Shown: positions 34,901 through 43,645, counted from the first letter of the stretch. The stretch: DNA of 64,000 nt from Streptomyces sp. AV19 (GCF_015999245.1 NZ_JAEAMR010000007.1:297883-361882); one strand, 5' to 3'. Notes: generated by a model from the sequence alone, not told the origin. Numbers and translations: made by a program.

Positions 34901-37900
34901 AGCACCGCCCGGCGGTCGCTGCGCAGGTTCATGTTGAGGGCCACGTCCGCGTACGGGGTGCGGCCCGGGACGCGCTCGGGCCGCAGCCGGGACAGCACCT
35001 CGTCGAAGGGCGCGCGGCCGTGCTCGAACGCGTCCAGCACCTCGGCGCGCATCGCGCGCAGCGCGTCCAGGACGGTGGCGCCGGCGGCGTGGTCCGAGCG
35101 CAGGACCACGGTGTTGAGGCAGGGGCCGAGAAGTCCGGCGAACTTTGGCCCGCGCGTGCTGACCGGCACGCCGAGGGTGAGCGACGGCCGTCCCGTCCAG
35201 CGGTGCAGCGCGACGGACAGGGCGGCGCCGAAGGCCATGAACCAGGAGGCGCCGTGCGCGTCCGTCACCGGACGCAGCCGCGCCGGCAGGTCCGCGGGCA
35301 GCGGTACGCGGACGGCGCCGTCCGGGCCGGGCCGGGCGGGGGCCGGGAAGTCGGTGTACGCCGGTGCTCCGGCCAGCCGCTCCTGCCAGAAGTCCAGGTC
35401 CGCGGCGGCGGGTCGACCCTCGCTGCGGTCGCGGTACTGGAGCGCGGGCGGGGCGGAGGGGACGCCGGCGAGGGCGTCGCGGTAGCAGCGCTCCAGCTCG
35501 CGCAGCAGGACGGGCACGGACTCGCCGTCCACGACGAGGTGGTGCAGGAAGAGCGCCAGCGCCTGCCCGTGCGGGCCGTCGGCCAGGGCGGCGCGCAGGA
35601 GCCGTCCCGAGCCGAGGTCGAACGGGTCGCGGGCGGCGGCGTCCAGCCACGCGGTGGCGGCGTCCTCGGGCGCGTCACCGGCGGGCGCCTCCAGGACGGG
35701 CCGCCAGGGCGCGAGGACGACCTGCCGGACGCGGTCGCCCTCCGGGCGGAAGGCGGTGCGCAGGATCTCGTGGCCCTCGACGAGCCGGGCGAGGGCGTCC
35801 TCCAGCACGCGGGCGTCGAGGCGCCCGTCGACGCGCCAGGCGAGGAAGACGTTGTTCCGGGCGCCGTCGGCGGCCTGCTCGGCGAGCCAGAGGCGTTGCT
35901 GGAAGGGGGTCGCGTCGGTGCCGGCCGGTTCGGCGGGGGCTGCGGACGGCGCCGTGACCGGTGCGCCCGGCGCGGGCGCCGCGGTCGTCACCCCGGGGTG
36001 CGGGGCGGGCGCCGTGACCGGTGTGCCCGGCGCCGGTGTCGTGTCCGTACTCCGGGCGGATGTGGCGGGCCGGCCGGGCGTCGCGGTCGTCACCCCGGCG
36101 TGCGGGGCGGTCGCCGCGTCGGCCGCGTCCGTCGCACGGGCGGACCGGACGGACGCCGCGCCCGCTGCCGCCGCGCCAGGCGCCTCCGTCGCGCCCGCCG
36201 CGCCGAGGCCCCGCCTCGCGTCCACGATCCCCGCCAGATCCCCCAGCACCGGCGTCTCGAACAGCGTCTTGATCGGCAGCGTGACGCCGAACCGTTCCGC
36301 GATCACCCCGACCAGGCGCACCGCCTGCATCGAGTGCCCGCCCAGCGCGAAGAACGAGTCGCCGTCCCCGACGGACGGCACCCCGAGGATCTCGCCCCAG
36401 ACACCGGCCAGTTCGACGGCCGTCGCCGAGCGCGGGGCCGCGGGCGCCGCGCCCGTGGCCGGCGTGGTCGCCGCGGCGCGCAGCGCGGCCGTGTCCACCT
36501 TGCCGTTGACGGTCAGCGGGATCTCCCGCACGACGTGGAAGAGCGACGGGACCATGTACGAGGGCAGCTTCCGGGCCAGCAGGCTACGCAGTTCGCCCGC
36601 CGTCAGCGGCTTCGCGCTCTGGACGACGGCGATCAGCCGGTCGTCGTCCGCGAGGACCACCGCGTCCGACACGTCGGGGTGCTCGCCCAGGCAGGACTGC
36701 ACCTCGCCCAGCTCGACGCGGTAACCCCGCAGCTGCACCTGGGAGTCGGCGCGCCCGATGAACCGCAGGGTGCCGTCCGGCCGGTACGCGGCGAGGTCGC
36801 CGCTGCGGAAGAGGGTGCCCCCGCCGAAGGGGTCGGGGACGAAGCGCTCGGCGGTCAGCTCGGGGCGCCCGAGGTAGCCGCCGGCCACCCCGTCGCCGCC
36901 GACGTGGATCTCGCCCACGGCCCCGACGGGCAGCAGCCTGCGCCCGGTGTGCCGGTCGAGGAGCAGCAGCCGCGTCGTGGGGATCGGCGTGCCCACCACG
37001 CTGGTGTCGGTGTCCATGTCGCCCCGGGTCACCGTCCGGACGCTGGCGTGGACCGTCGTCTCGGTGATGCCGTACATGTTGACCAGCCGCACGTGCGGGA
37101 AGCGGTCCGCCCACGCGCCGAGCATCGCCGGCCGCAGCGCCTCCCCGCCGAAGATCACGTACCGCAGGGCGCCGAGCCCGTCGGGCGTCGCCGGCTCCAG
37201 CTTCAGCAGCCGGCGGAACGCGCTCGGCGTCTGGTTGAGGACGGTGACGCGCTCGCGCTGGAGCAGGTCCCAGAAGAGCGCGGGGTCCCGCGTCTCGTCC
37301 TCCGGGACCAGGACGACGCGGCCGCCGTGGGCGAGGCCGCCGAACAGCTCCCAGACGGAGAAGTCGAAGGCGTACGAGTGGAACATCGTCCACACGTCGG
37401 ACGGCCCGAAGGCGAACGGCGTCCGGTCGTTGTCCAGCAGCCGCGCGAGGTTGCGGTGGGTGAGCACGACGCCCTTGGGGCGGCCCGTGGTGCCGGAGGT
37501 GTAGATGCAGTACGCGGGGGAGTCCGTCGGGACGTCCGGCAACGGCACGTCGCCGCGGCGCGTCAACAGGCCGTCCAGGGAAAGGGTTCGGCCCTGGAAC
37601 GCCTCGTCACCGGCGGACGGTGCGATCGCGAGCCGCGCCGCCGAGTCCGTGAGGATGAACTCCTTGCGCTCGGCGGGCACGGCCGGGTCGATCGGCAGGT
37701 ACGCGGCGCCCGCGAGGAGCGTGCCCAGGACGGCCCGGACCTGGTCGGCGCCGCGCGGGAACAGCAGCGCCACCAGCTCGCCCGGGCGGACCCCGGCGTC
37801 GAGCAGCCCGCGGGCGACGGCCTCGGCGTCGGCCAGCAGCGCGCCGTAGGTGATGTGCGTGGTGCCGTCGGTGAGGGCCACGGCCTCGGGGCGGGCGAGG

Positions 37901-40900
37901 GCCCGGCGCCGGATGACCTCGTGGACGGGCGTCCCGTCGTACGCCGCGTCCGTCGCGTTCCAGGTGACGAGCTGGGTGTGCCGCTCGTCCTCGCCCAGCG
38001 GGTCGGTGTCGCCCACCGCCCGCTCCGGCCGGTCGGTCAACTGCCGCAGCAGCGTGCGGTAGTGGCCGGCCATGGCGGTGATCTGGTCGTGGTCGAAGTA
38101 GCGGCCGTTGTGGACCAGAAGCGCGTCGTGGCCGTCGCCGCCCGGCTGGAGGAAGAGGTGCAGGTCGTACTTGCCGTGCCCGCCGGCGGTCTCCACCTGG
38201 GCGGCGACGGAGCCGTCCGGGCCGGTGAACGCGGCGGCGGCGTCGGCGTAGCTGAAGAGCACGTCGAAGAGCGCGGTGCGGCTCATGTCCTTCGACGGGT
38301 CCACCCGCCGCACCAGCTCGTCGAACGGCGCCCGGTCGTGCCGGCGCGCGTGCGCGGTCTCGGCGGCCGTGGCCGCGGCGAGCTCCGCGAAGGGACGGCC
38401 GGAGGCCGGACGCAGGCGTACGGGAAGGAAGTTGGCGAGCGGGCCGACGACGTCGCGGTCGGCGTCGCCCCGGCCCGGGTGGGAGAGGCCGAGGACCATG
38501 TCCTCCTGGCCGGTGTACCAGTGCAGCAGCGCGGCGAACGCGGCCAGCGCGAGGTCCGGCACGCCGACGCCCAGCCGGTCGGCGGTCTCCCGCAGCGGCA
38601 GACCGTCGGGGAGGCCGAACGCGACCGTCCGCTCCTCGTAGACGTGGACGGCGTCGCGGGCGTGCCGCTCGGGCAGCCGCACGGGGTCGGCGGGCGGCGT
38701 GAGCACGGCGGCGCGGGCCGCCAGGTCGCGCTCGCGCGCCTCGGGGTCGGCGGCCGCCAGCCAGCCGGCGAAGCCGCTCGGGCGGGGCGCGGTGCCGTTC
38801 AGCGCGGTGAACAGCTGCTCGCCGACGAGCCGCAGCGAGGCGCGGTCGACCACGGCCTGGTGCCCGCAGAGCGCGAGCCAGCCGCCGTCGCCGTCCGCGT
38901 CCGGCAGCACCGCGACGCGCAGCAACGGGCCGTCCCCGAGGGCGAACGGTTCGGCCGCCCAGTCGGTGAGGGCGCGCGGCACGCCGCCGCCCGCCGGGGC
39001 GGGCGCGGCGGGCAACCACCGCGGGGTGACGGTGAGTTCGTCCCGGACGCGCTGTGCGACGCGGCCGTCCGCCGTGACGAGGTCGGTGCGCAGCGCCTCG
39101 TGGGCCCGTACGACCGCGGCGACGGCCCCCGTCAGCGCCCGTGCCTCCGGCAGCCGGTCGAGCCGCAGGTGGAAGGGGAGGTTGTGGTAGGTCGGCGAGC
39201 CGGTGTAGACCGTGCCGGTCTCGAACTCGTCGACGAACCACATGCGTTCCTGGTGGGCGGACGCGGGGTGCAGGGCGTGCTCCGTGGCTGGTGCGGTGGG
39301 TGCGGTGTAGTGCGCGTCGAGGTCCTGGAGCAGCAGCGCCTCGCACGCGCCGTCCCAGAGCAGGTGGTGGACGCAGACGAACACCACCTGTTCGCCGGGG
39401 CCGAGTTCGACGAGGGCGGCGCGCAGCAGCCGGCCCGAGGCGAGGTCGAAGGGCTCGTGGGAGGCGGTCCGCAGCCAGTCGTGCAGGGCGGCGTCGGGGT
39501 CGGGGCGGCCGGAGAGGTCGACGCGGGCGACGTCCGGCGTCCAGGGCGCGTGGACGGCCTGCGTCAGCTCGCCGTCGCGCTCGTGGAAGGACGTCCGCAG
39601 GATCTCGTGGCGGGCCACGGTGGCGGCCAGGGCCCGCCGGAACGCGTCGGCGTCGAGCGGGGGACCGGCGCGCCAGGCGAGGGGGACGTTGTACGCGGCG
39701 GGGGCGCCGGCGAACCGCCCGGAGAGCCAGACGCGTTGCTGGAAGCTGGAGGCGGGGAACTCCTCCGGCGCGGCCCGCGTGCCCGGCTCGTCCGCGGAAC
39801 CGGCCGTGCCGATGGCGGCCGGTGAAACGGTGGCGGGCAGCGCGTGGGCCGTGAAGTCGGCGAGCCTCGGATGGTCGAAGAGCATGCGGATGGTCGCCTC
39901 GCCGCCGAGGCGTTTGGTGACGGCCGCGACGAGGGCTTCGGCGAGGAGTGAGTGTCCGCCGAGTTCGAAGAAGGAGTCCTGGGGGCCGACGGGGCCGCTG
40001 CCGAGGATCTCCTGCCACAGGGTGGCCATCTCGCCGAGCCGTACGTCCGCCGGGTCGGTCGCCGGTGTCTCCTCGGCGGGGAGTGCGCGGGCGGTGAAGT
40101 CGGCGAGGCGGGGGTGGTCGAAGAGCATGCGGATGGTCGCCTCGCCGCCGAGGCGTTTGGTGACGGCCGCGACGAGGGCTTCGGCGAGGAGTGAGTGTCC
40201 GCCGAGTTCGAAGAAGGAGTCCTGGGGGCCGACGGGGCCGCTGCCGAGGATCTCCTGCCACACGGCGGCCATGTCGTCGAGCCGTGCCACCGCCGCCGTC
40301 CCGGCGGTCTCCGCGCGGTCGTCGTGCGCCCCGCCGGCCGGGGCACCGGCGACGCCGATCACCCGCGCCTCCGGGTCGTCCGCGATCGTCCGCAGGACGC
40401 GCAGGTAGTCGGCGGCCATCGCCCTGACGACCGTGGGGCCGACCGCCCCGGCCGGGTCCTTCCACAGCAGGTGCGTGCCGCCGCCGTCCTCGCGGACCAT
40501 GAGGGCGAGGGAGAAGCCCGCGACGCTCTCCATGGGGAGCAGGCGCAGCCTCGTGTCCCCGGTCAGCCGCAGGTCGTGCACGTCGAGTCCGTCGCGCAGG
40601 CCCGCGTGCCAGTACTGGAAGACCGTCTGGTGGGTGCGGCGCCGTTCGTCCGGCCCGGTCAGCCCGGCCGCGCGCATGATCGAGGGCAGCGGCAGGTCGC
40701 CGTGGCGCAGCGCCTCCTTGACCCGGGTGCGGACCCGGGCGAAGAGGTCGGTGTACCGGTCGTCGTCCTCGACGCGGGCGAGGACGGGCAGGGCGTTGAC
40801 GAAGTAGCCGACGTGGTCGGCGAGTTCCGGCAGGCAGCGGCCGTGGTACGGCAGGAACGACAGCACGTCCGGCGAGCCGCTGTACCGGCGGAGCAGCGCG

Positions 40901-41649
40901 TAGTAGCCGCCGAGCAGCACGGTGACGTACGAGAGCCCCAGCTCGTCGGCGCGGGCGCGGAGCGCGGCCGCGAGGTCCGGCGGCAGGTCCTCGCCGTGCA
41001 CGGTGTACGCGGGGGCCTCGGGGCCCGCCGGCAGGGCGAAGCCGGGCGCCCCGGCGCCGAGCGCGCCCTTCCAGTGGGTGCGGTGCTCCTCGCCCTCGGG
41101 CCCGTCGGCGAGCGCGCGGGAGTGCGCGGCGAAGGCGGCGAGGGCGGGCGCGTGGTCGCGGCGCGGGACCTCGTCGCCCGCGTAGGCGGTGCGGAAGGCG
41201 TCGAGGAGCAGCAGGACGGAGGCGCCGTCGTGGACGAGGTGGTGGACGGCGAGCAGGAGCACCGTCCAGTCGGGCCCGTGGATCAGGTCGACCCGGGCCA
41301 GCGGCCCGGTGAGCAGGTCGAAGGGGGTCCGCCAGGCGTCGCGGACGGCGGTGTCGCGGTCCAGGGCCGTGGTGGTCTCGCGGACGGGGATGGCGGGGGC
41401 GCCGGACCAGTCGAGGACGGTGCCGCCGGGCCCGCCGGCGACCCGGGCCCGCAGCTGCGGGAAGGCGTCGCCGAGCGCGGCCACGGCCCGCCGCAGCCGC
41501 GCGGGGTCGACGCCGCCCTCCACGGCGAACGGGAGGGGGATGATGTGGATCGTCTGGGCGGGGTCGAGCTTCCACGCGATCCACATGGCCTCCTGTCCGA
41601 CGGACAGGGGGACGTGCTCCGGCTGCTCCGGTGCGGCGGCGGTGCTCAT
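31987..41649 (-). CDS. Non-ribosomal peptide synthetase with irregular C domains
   Basis: A 3220-residue synthetase. Domains by residue: C1 about 15-430 (HHLVHDG intact); T1 and T2 about 450-600, near-identical tandem carriers (FFELGGHSLLAEAL); an extra N-terminal C lobe about 625-785 (HHLLWDG); a full but degenerate C domain about 790-1215 in which HHxxxDG reads GHQAVVDR; A1 about 1235-1715; T3 about 1740-1810 (LGGHSM); an Ala/Thr/Pro linker; C3 about 1905-2310 (HHLVVDG intact); an extra C-terminal C lobe about 2315-2590; A2 about 2620-3100; T4 about 3110-3190 (LGGNSL). My manual reading of the A1 pocket, D-F-W-N-I-G-M-V-H, is the known threonine signature. A2 reads roughly D-S-Q-F-A-G-S-V-A, which I cannot assign. 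No A domain serves T1/T2, and no E, KR or TE domain is seen. Its start overlaps the acyl-CoA dehydrogenase stop (ATGA). Confidence 0.93.
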   Translation of the reverse strand: MSTAAAPEQPEHVPLSVGQEAMWIAWKLDPAQTIHIIPLPFAVEGGVDPARLRRAVAALGDAFPQLRARVAGGPGGTVLDWSGAPAIPVRETTTALDRDTAVRDAWRTPFDLLTGPLARVDLIHGPDWTVLLLAVHHLVHDGASVLLLLDAFRTAYAGDEVPRRDHAPALAAFAAHSRALADGPEGEEHRTHWKGALGAGAPGFALPAGPEAPAYTVHGEDLPPDLAAALRARADELGLSYVTVLLGGYYALLRRYSGSPDVLSFLPYHGRCLPELADHVGYFVNALPVLARVEDDDRYTDLFARVRTRVKEALRHGDLPLPSIMRAAGLTGPDERRRTHQTVFQYWHAGLRDGLDVHDLRLTGDTRLRLLPMESVAGFSLALMVREDGGGTHLLWKDPAGAVGPTVVRAMAADYLRVLRTIADDPEARVIGVAGAPAGGAHDDRAETAGTAAVARLDDMAAVWQEILGSGPVGPQDSFFELGGHSLLAEALVAAVTKRLGGEATIRMLFDHPRLADFTARALPAEETPATDPADVRLGEMATLWQEILGSGPVGPQDSFFELGGHSLLAEALVAAVTKRLGGEATIRMLFDHPRLADFTAHALPATVSPAAIGTAGSADEPGTRAAPEEFPASSFQQRVWLSGRFAGAPAAYNVPLAWRAGPPLDADAFRRALAATVARHEILRTSFHERDGELTQAVHAPWTPDVARVDLSGRPDPDAALHDWLRTASHEPFDLASGRLLRAALVELGPGEQVVFVCVHHLLWDGACEALLLQDLDAHYTAPTAPATEHALHPASAHQERMWFVDEFETGTVYTGSPTYHNLPFHLRLDRLPEARALTGAVAAVVRAHEALRTDLVTADGRVAQRVRDELTVTPRWLPAAPAPAGGGVPRALTDWAAEPFALGDGPLLRVAVLPDADGDGGWLALCGHQAVVDRASLRLVGEQLFTALNGTAPRPSGFAGWLAAADPEARERDLAARAAVLTPPADPVRLPERHARDAVHVYEERTVAFGLPDGLPLRETADRLGVGVPDLALAAFAALLHWYTGQEDMVLGLSHPGRGDADRDVVGPLANFLPVRLRPASGRPFAELAAATAAETAHARRHDRAPFDELVRRVDPSKDMSRTALFDVLFSYADAAAAFTGPDGSVAAQVETAGGHGKYDLHLFLQPGGDGHDALLVHNGRYFDHDQITAMAGHYRTLLRQLTDRPERAVGDTDPLGEDERHTQLVTWNATDAAYDGTPVHEVIRRRALARPEAVALTDGTTHITYGALLADAEAVARGLLDAGVRPGELVALLFPRGADQVRAVLGTLLAGAAYLPIDPAVPAERKEFILTDSAARLAIAPSAGDEAFQGRTLSLDGLLTRRGDVPLPDVPTDSPAYCIYTSGTTGRPKGVVLTHRNLARLLDNDRTPFAFGPSDVWTMFHSYAFDFSVWELFGGLAHGGRVVLVPEDETRDPALFWDLLQRERVTVLNQTPSAFRRLLKLEPATPDGLGALRYVIFGGEALRPAMLGAWADRFPHVRLVNMYGITETTVHASVRTVTRGDMDTDTSVVGTPIPTTRLLLLDRHTGRRLLPVGAVGEIHVGGDGVAGGYLGRPELTAERFVPDPFGGGTLFRSGDLAAYRPDGTLRFIGRADSQVQLRGYRVELGEVQSCLGEHPDVSDAVVLADDDRLIAVVQSAKPLTAGELRSLLARKLPSYMVPSLFHVVREIPLTVNGKVDTAALRAAATTPATGAAPAAPRSATAVELAGVWGEILGVPSVGDGDSFFALGGHSMQAVRLVGVIAERFGVTLPIKTLFETPVLGDLAGIVDARRGLGAAGATEAPGAAAAGAASVRSARATDAADAATAPHAGVTTATPGRPATSARSTDTTPAPGTPVTAPAPHPGVTTAAPAPGAPVTAPSAAPAEPAGTDATPFQQRLWLAEQAADGARNNVFLAWRVDGRLDARVLEDALARLVEGHEILRTAFRPEGDRVRQVVLAPWRPVLEAPAGDAPEDAATAWLDAAARDPFDLGSGRLLRAALADGPHGQALALFLHHLVVDGESVPVLLRELERCYRDALAGVPSAPPALQYRDRSEGRPAAADLDFWQERLAGAPAYTDFPAPARPGPDGAVRVPLPADLPARLRPVTDAHGASWFMAFGAALSVALHRWTGRPSLTLGVPVSTRGPKFAGLLGPCLNTVVLRSDHAAGATVLDALRAMRAEVLDAFEHGRAPFDEVLSRLRPERVPGRTPYADVALNMNLRSDRRAVLGDAELRPLTADSLWAHEAKFGLTLTVAEQDGALEAMLSYQGDRVAPADATALAASVAELLGELAGGQREIPTATPYRAFVEAQRAARGGAAHEAGLAHWQERLAGAPAYTDFPAPPPGAPHGIVAAAFTAGLGERLRTLQERHGFSPFMAVTAGLAILLNRRTGRDDVVISSPMTNRDRPGLADVLGPCLNTVALRTRFGPGTTVREALEAARTEVLGAFEHADVPFEDVVDRLNPPRRPGRTPYADVSLAFGTAPGRRSVGGSTLRPVALDGEGASYTGKLGLTVALTLDGDRLDGRLAYDGGRFRRADVEGIAEGLGAVLDLLPDSLDVPVAGLDLTTAKETDRIRRWERGPEPGPLTTVPELVLEQAGIRPDAPAVETADGTTDYRALVERARALAGALRPHLPADGGGTVALLLERGADYPAGMLAAWFAGAAFCPVDPSWPAARQEFVLGDVRADVLVTSPAGPRPAAFTGPVVEVTKTGVTKTEVTKTGDPASLPDTWSPDAPAYVIYTSGTTGTPKGAVIRHGGLADLVRWSADAFGIVPGDRCSHLLSVSFDSSQQEVWQALANGACLVPHEERVVPAALGGWLDGRRVDVAFLATALAEAVWSTGGGPRGLRWMAFGGAALSQRPPRGLPYRLMNSYGPTENTVASTEHEVDAAGDAPLNCVGRPLPGTRLLVLDDGGRRCPAGTTGEIHLAGRGLAVEYLGRPELTAERFRTVEPDGEPLRVYRTGDLGRWLADGTVEYLGRADRQLKIRGYRVEPGEIEHFLLRQPEVAHAAVTGDPHRTPALVGYVTARNGRTPDTDALLRRARAELPEFMVPEALVVLPALPLTTSGKVDHAALPAPERADLVGTGGYVSPGTGTERRVAALWSGVLGLERVGAHDNFFDLGGNSLALAKLHGRLATEFGRELPITALFEHTTVAALARLLDADGTTGHDDTSPRRPVRSGRRSRRNRHRSTATEGE
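33418..33462 (-). repeat. Three tandem 15-bp units inside A2
   Basis: GGTCTTCGTCACCTC occurs three times in a row with one change in the middle copy. In the protein it gives repeated VTKTE/VTKTG pentads in a loop of the second adenylation domain, before the conserved YTSGTTG motif. In-frame copy-number change would be tolerated there. Confidence 0.85.
34558..35389 (-). repeat. 49-bp direct repeat flanking a C-domain lobe
   Basis: 34558-34606 and 35341-35389 are identical but for one base and lie 783 bp (261 codons) apart. Both encode WQERLAGAPAYTDFPAP, at the hinge between the lobes of C3 and at the start of the extra C-terminal lobe. The layout fits an in-frame lobe duplication by recombination. 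Confidence 0.85.
39872..40262 (-). repeat. Tandem duplication of a carrier (T) domain
   Basis: 39872-40019 and 40115-40262 are identical over 148 bases; the duplicated unit is 243 bp (81 codons) and is near-identical outside that block as well. It covers the phosphopantetheine site LGGHSL. Identity at synonymous positions points to a recent duplication or gene conversion. Confidence 0.92.
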
Positions 41650-43418
41650 GCGTGGCTCTCTTCGGCTCGGACGGTGTGGGGGTCGAGGAACGTGAAGCCC
41701 GCGCCGCTGGTCCACGCGTCGCTGACGGCGGCGAAGTCCGGGCCGGGCGCGGCGTGCAGCCGGCGGCGGAGGTCGTCCGCGCGCTGCAGGGCGGAGACGC
41801 AGAAGACGTCGGCGAGGGCCTGTCCGCCGTCGTCCCCGGCCGCCGAGAGGGCCGAGGCGCGGGCGAGGACCACGGACGCGCACAGCAGCTCCCGGGCGAT
41901 CCCGGCGAGCAGCACCAAGGTCCGCTCCTTGGCGAGGAGTTCGTCCTTCACCGGGTGGCTGCGGGAGAGCTCCAGGCAGGTGCGGCCGAAGCGGTGCACC
42001 TCGGCGGCGACGGTGCGCAGGTGGCCGAGGTTGCGGGGGCTGAGGACGGTGCCGTCGGTGTCGAGGGGGGCGGGCCCGTCGGTGAGCAGTTCGGCGGCGT
42101 GGTCCGGCTCGGGGTAGTAGTAGGAGAGGATCGACAGGCGGCCGATCCAGTTGTCGATCTGGAAGTCGACCCCGCCGGAGATCCGCAGGTTGCGCAGGTC
42201 CCGGACGAACCGTTCGAGGGGGATGGGGGGCGCGCCGCGGTCGCGCTTGCTGGCGGCGGTCTCGTAGCCCTCGGCGGCGAGCAGGGACGTGGTCCGGTCG
42301 GCGATGGCCCAGCCGAGCAGGGAGGCCGCGTTCTTGGCGGCGGTCTGCTCGTAGCGGAGGTTGAGGCCGCGGTCCTGGTCGTCGGGGAGCAGGCACCACT
42401 GGGCGAGGCTCTCGATCGCGAACGTCTCGGCGAGGGTGTCGGCGAGCTGCCGCTGGACCTCCTCGTAGTCCGACAGGGGCCGGCCGTCGACGATCCTTCG
42501 CTCCGCGAAGTCGCGGGACCAGCCGGCGCAGAGCCGGGCGACGGCCAGCGCCGGGGCGGCGATCAGGTGGAGCCGGCCGCGGGTGACCAGCCGGGCGGTG
42601 GCCGGGGTCTGGCGGATCACGTGCCCGCTGTCCGCCTCGACCAGCATCTGGGAGCCGGGCACGCGGACGTCGTCGAACTCCAGCCGGCCGTTGGGGAATC
42701 CCTTGATGCCCATGTACTCGTGCCAGGCGCCGCTGGTGACCCCGGGGCTGTCGGTGCGGACGAAGAAGATCCGGACCCGTTCGGCGTCGTCCTCGCGCAC
42801 GGTGGCGGTCACGCTGACCACCTCGGCGACGGGGGCGTGCCCGACGAAGACCTTGCGCCCGTTGAGCAGGTAGTCGTCGGTGCCCTCGATGCGGGTGGCG
42901 GTGGTGGTGCGGCGCTGGTTGGCGGCGCCCTCGGGCTCGCTGTCCGCGCTGGCGGACCGCCCGCCGCGCCGGACGACGCCGGCGAGCAGCTCGCGCAGGG
43001 GCCCCTCGGGCACGACGGGGAGGAAGGCGCTCGCGCCCAGGGCGTTCTCGATGGCCAGGGAGAGCGCCACCGGGGTGGAGACCCGCGCGGCGGCCTCGAC
43101 CGCGCGGAAGGTGTTGTAGTGCGAGGCGCCGCGCCCGCCGGTCCCGGGGCCGGCCTGGAGGGCGAAGTACCCGCGCGCGCCCAGCTCTTCGGGCAGCCCC
43201 TCGGGCATGGCGCGGCGGGCGTCCAGCTCGTCGGGGTCCACCCGCTCGCGCAGCAGGTCGGCCAGCTCCTCGACGAGGCGGTCGCCGGCCCGCGCGTCCC
43301 CGGGGTCCTGCACGGGGAAGTCCCGCAGGAGGTCCCAGCGGAAGCGGCCCTGGTAGAGCTCCTCCAGGAAGCTGGGGCGGTCGGGATCACTGGCGGCGTT
43401 GCGTGTGGTCTGTGACAC
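41646..43418 (-). CDS. Acyl-CoA dehydrogenase-like flavoenzyme
   Basis: A 590-residue protein of the acyl-CoA dehydrogenase fold, longer than the usual 380-400 residues because of an extended N-terminal region and C-terminus. Family signals are VALSLAIENALGASAFLP and TDDYLLNGRKVFVGHAPVAE (FAD region), GIKGFPNGRLEFDDVRVPGS (core beta domain) and the helical C-terminal part. It would introduce an alpha,beta double bond into an acyl-CoA or carrier-bound acyl group, perhaps on T1/T2. I cannot identify the catalytic base. The start is GTG 43418 with GAGGAA upstream. Its TGA overlaps the NRPS ATG, so the two are coupled. Confidence 0.85.
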   Translation of the reverse strand: MSQTTRNAASDPDRPSFLEELYQGRFRWDLLRDFPVQDPGDARAGDRLVEELADLLRERVDPDELDARRAMPEGLPEELGARGYFALQAGPGTGGRGASHYNTFRAVEAAARVSTPVALSLAIENALGASAFLPVVPEGPLRELLAGVVRRGGRSASADSEPEGAANQRRTTTATRIEGTDDYLLNGRKVFVGHAPVAEVVSVTATVREDDAERVRIFFVRTDSPGVTSGAWHEYMGIKGFPNGRLEFDDVRVPGSQMLVEADSGHVIRQTPATARLVTRGRLHLIAAPALAVARLCAGWSRDFAERRIVDGRPLSDYEEVQRQLADTLAETFAIESLAQWCLLPDDQDRGLNLRYEQTAAKNAASLLGWAIADRTTSLLAAEGYETAASKRDRGAPPIPLERFVRDLRNLRISGGVDFQIDNWIGRLSILSYYYPEPDHAAELLTDGPAPLDTDGTVLSPRNLGHLRTVAAEVHRFGRTCLELSRSHPVKDELLAKERTLVLLAGIARELLCASVVLARASALSAAGDDGGQALADVFCVSALQRADDLRRRLHAAPGPDFAAVSDAWTSGAGFTFLDPHTVRAEESHA

Positions 43419-43504
43419 GGGTGTTCCTCGTAAGAGCGCGTGTTTTCGGGGTCGTTGACGCGGACGCGGGCGGCGGCACGGTGGTGCGGGCACCCGCGAC
43501 GGGG

Positions 43505-43579
43505 GAACTGCCTGAAGAAGAACTGCCGGAAGGAGAACTGCCGGAAGGAGAGCTGTCCGAAGAAGAACTGTCCGAAGAA
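43505..43579. repeat. Five tandem 15-bp repeats in the asnB-ACAD gap
   Basis: The unit GAACTGCCGGAAGGA and variants (GAACTGCCTGAAGAA, GAGCTGTCCGAAGAA) occur five times without a gap. The stretch lies in the 227-base space between two genes of the operon. I see no gene in the rest of that space. Period 15 is in-frame-neutral, but no accepted gene covers it. Confidence 0.9.
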
Positions 43580-43645
43580 AAGCGAGAGGTGAGGCCGGGG
43601 CCGCGCGGTGTGGGGGGTGGTGGCACCGCGGCGGCCCCGGCCGGT

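Noticed and set aside
32236..39825. A 2529-codon open frame antisense to the NRPS
   Set aside because: It lies on the opposite strand of a well-supported NRPS gene and has Arg/Gly/Gln/His-rich low-complexity composition without any domain. Long antisense frames are an expected artefact at this GC content.
43505..43579. CRISPR array
   Set aside because: Units are 15 bp and contiguous with no spacers, and no cas genes are present. It is a simple tandem repeat.
43387..43626. Ser-rich small gene between the AsnB-like and acyl-CoA dehydrogenase genes
   Set aside because: Its frame is produced by the tandem repeats, overlaps the acyl-CoA dehydrogenase start, and lacks a credible ribosome-binding site.
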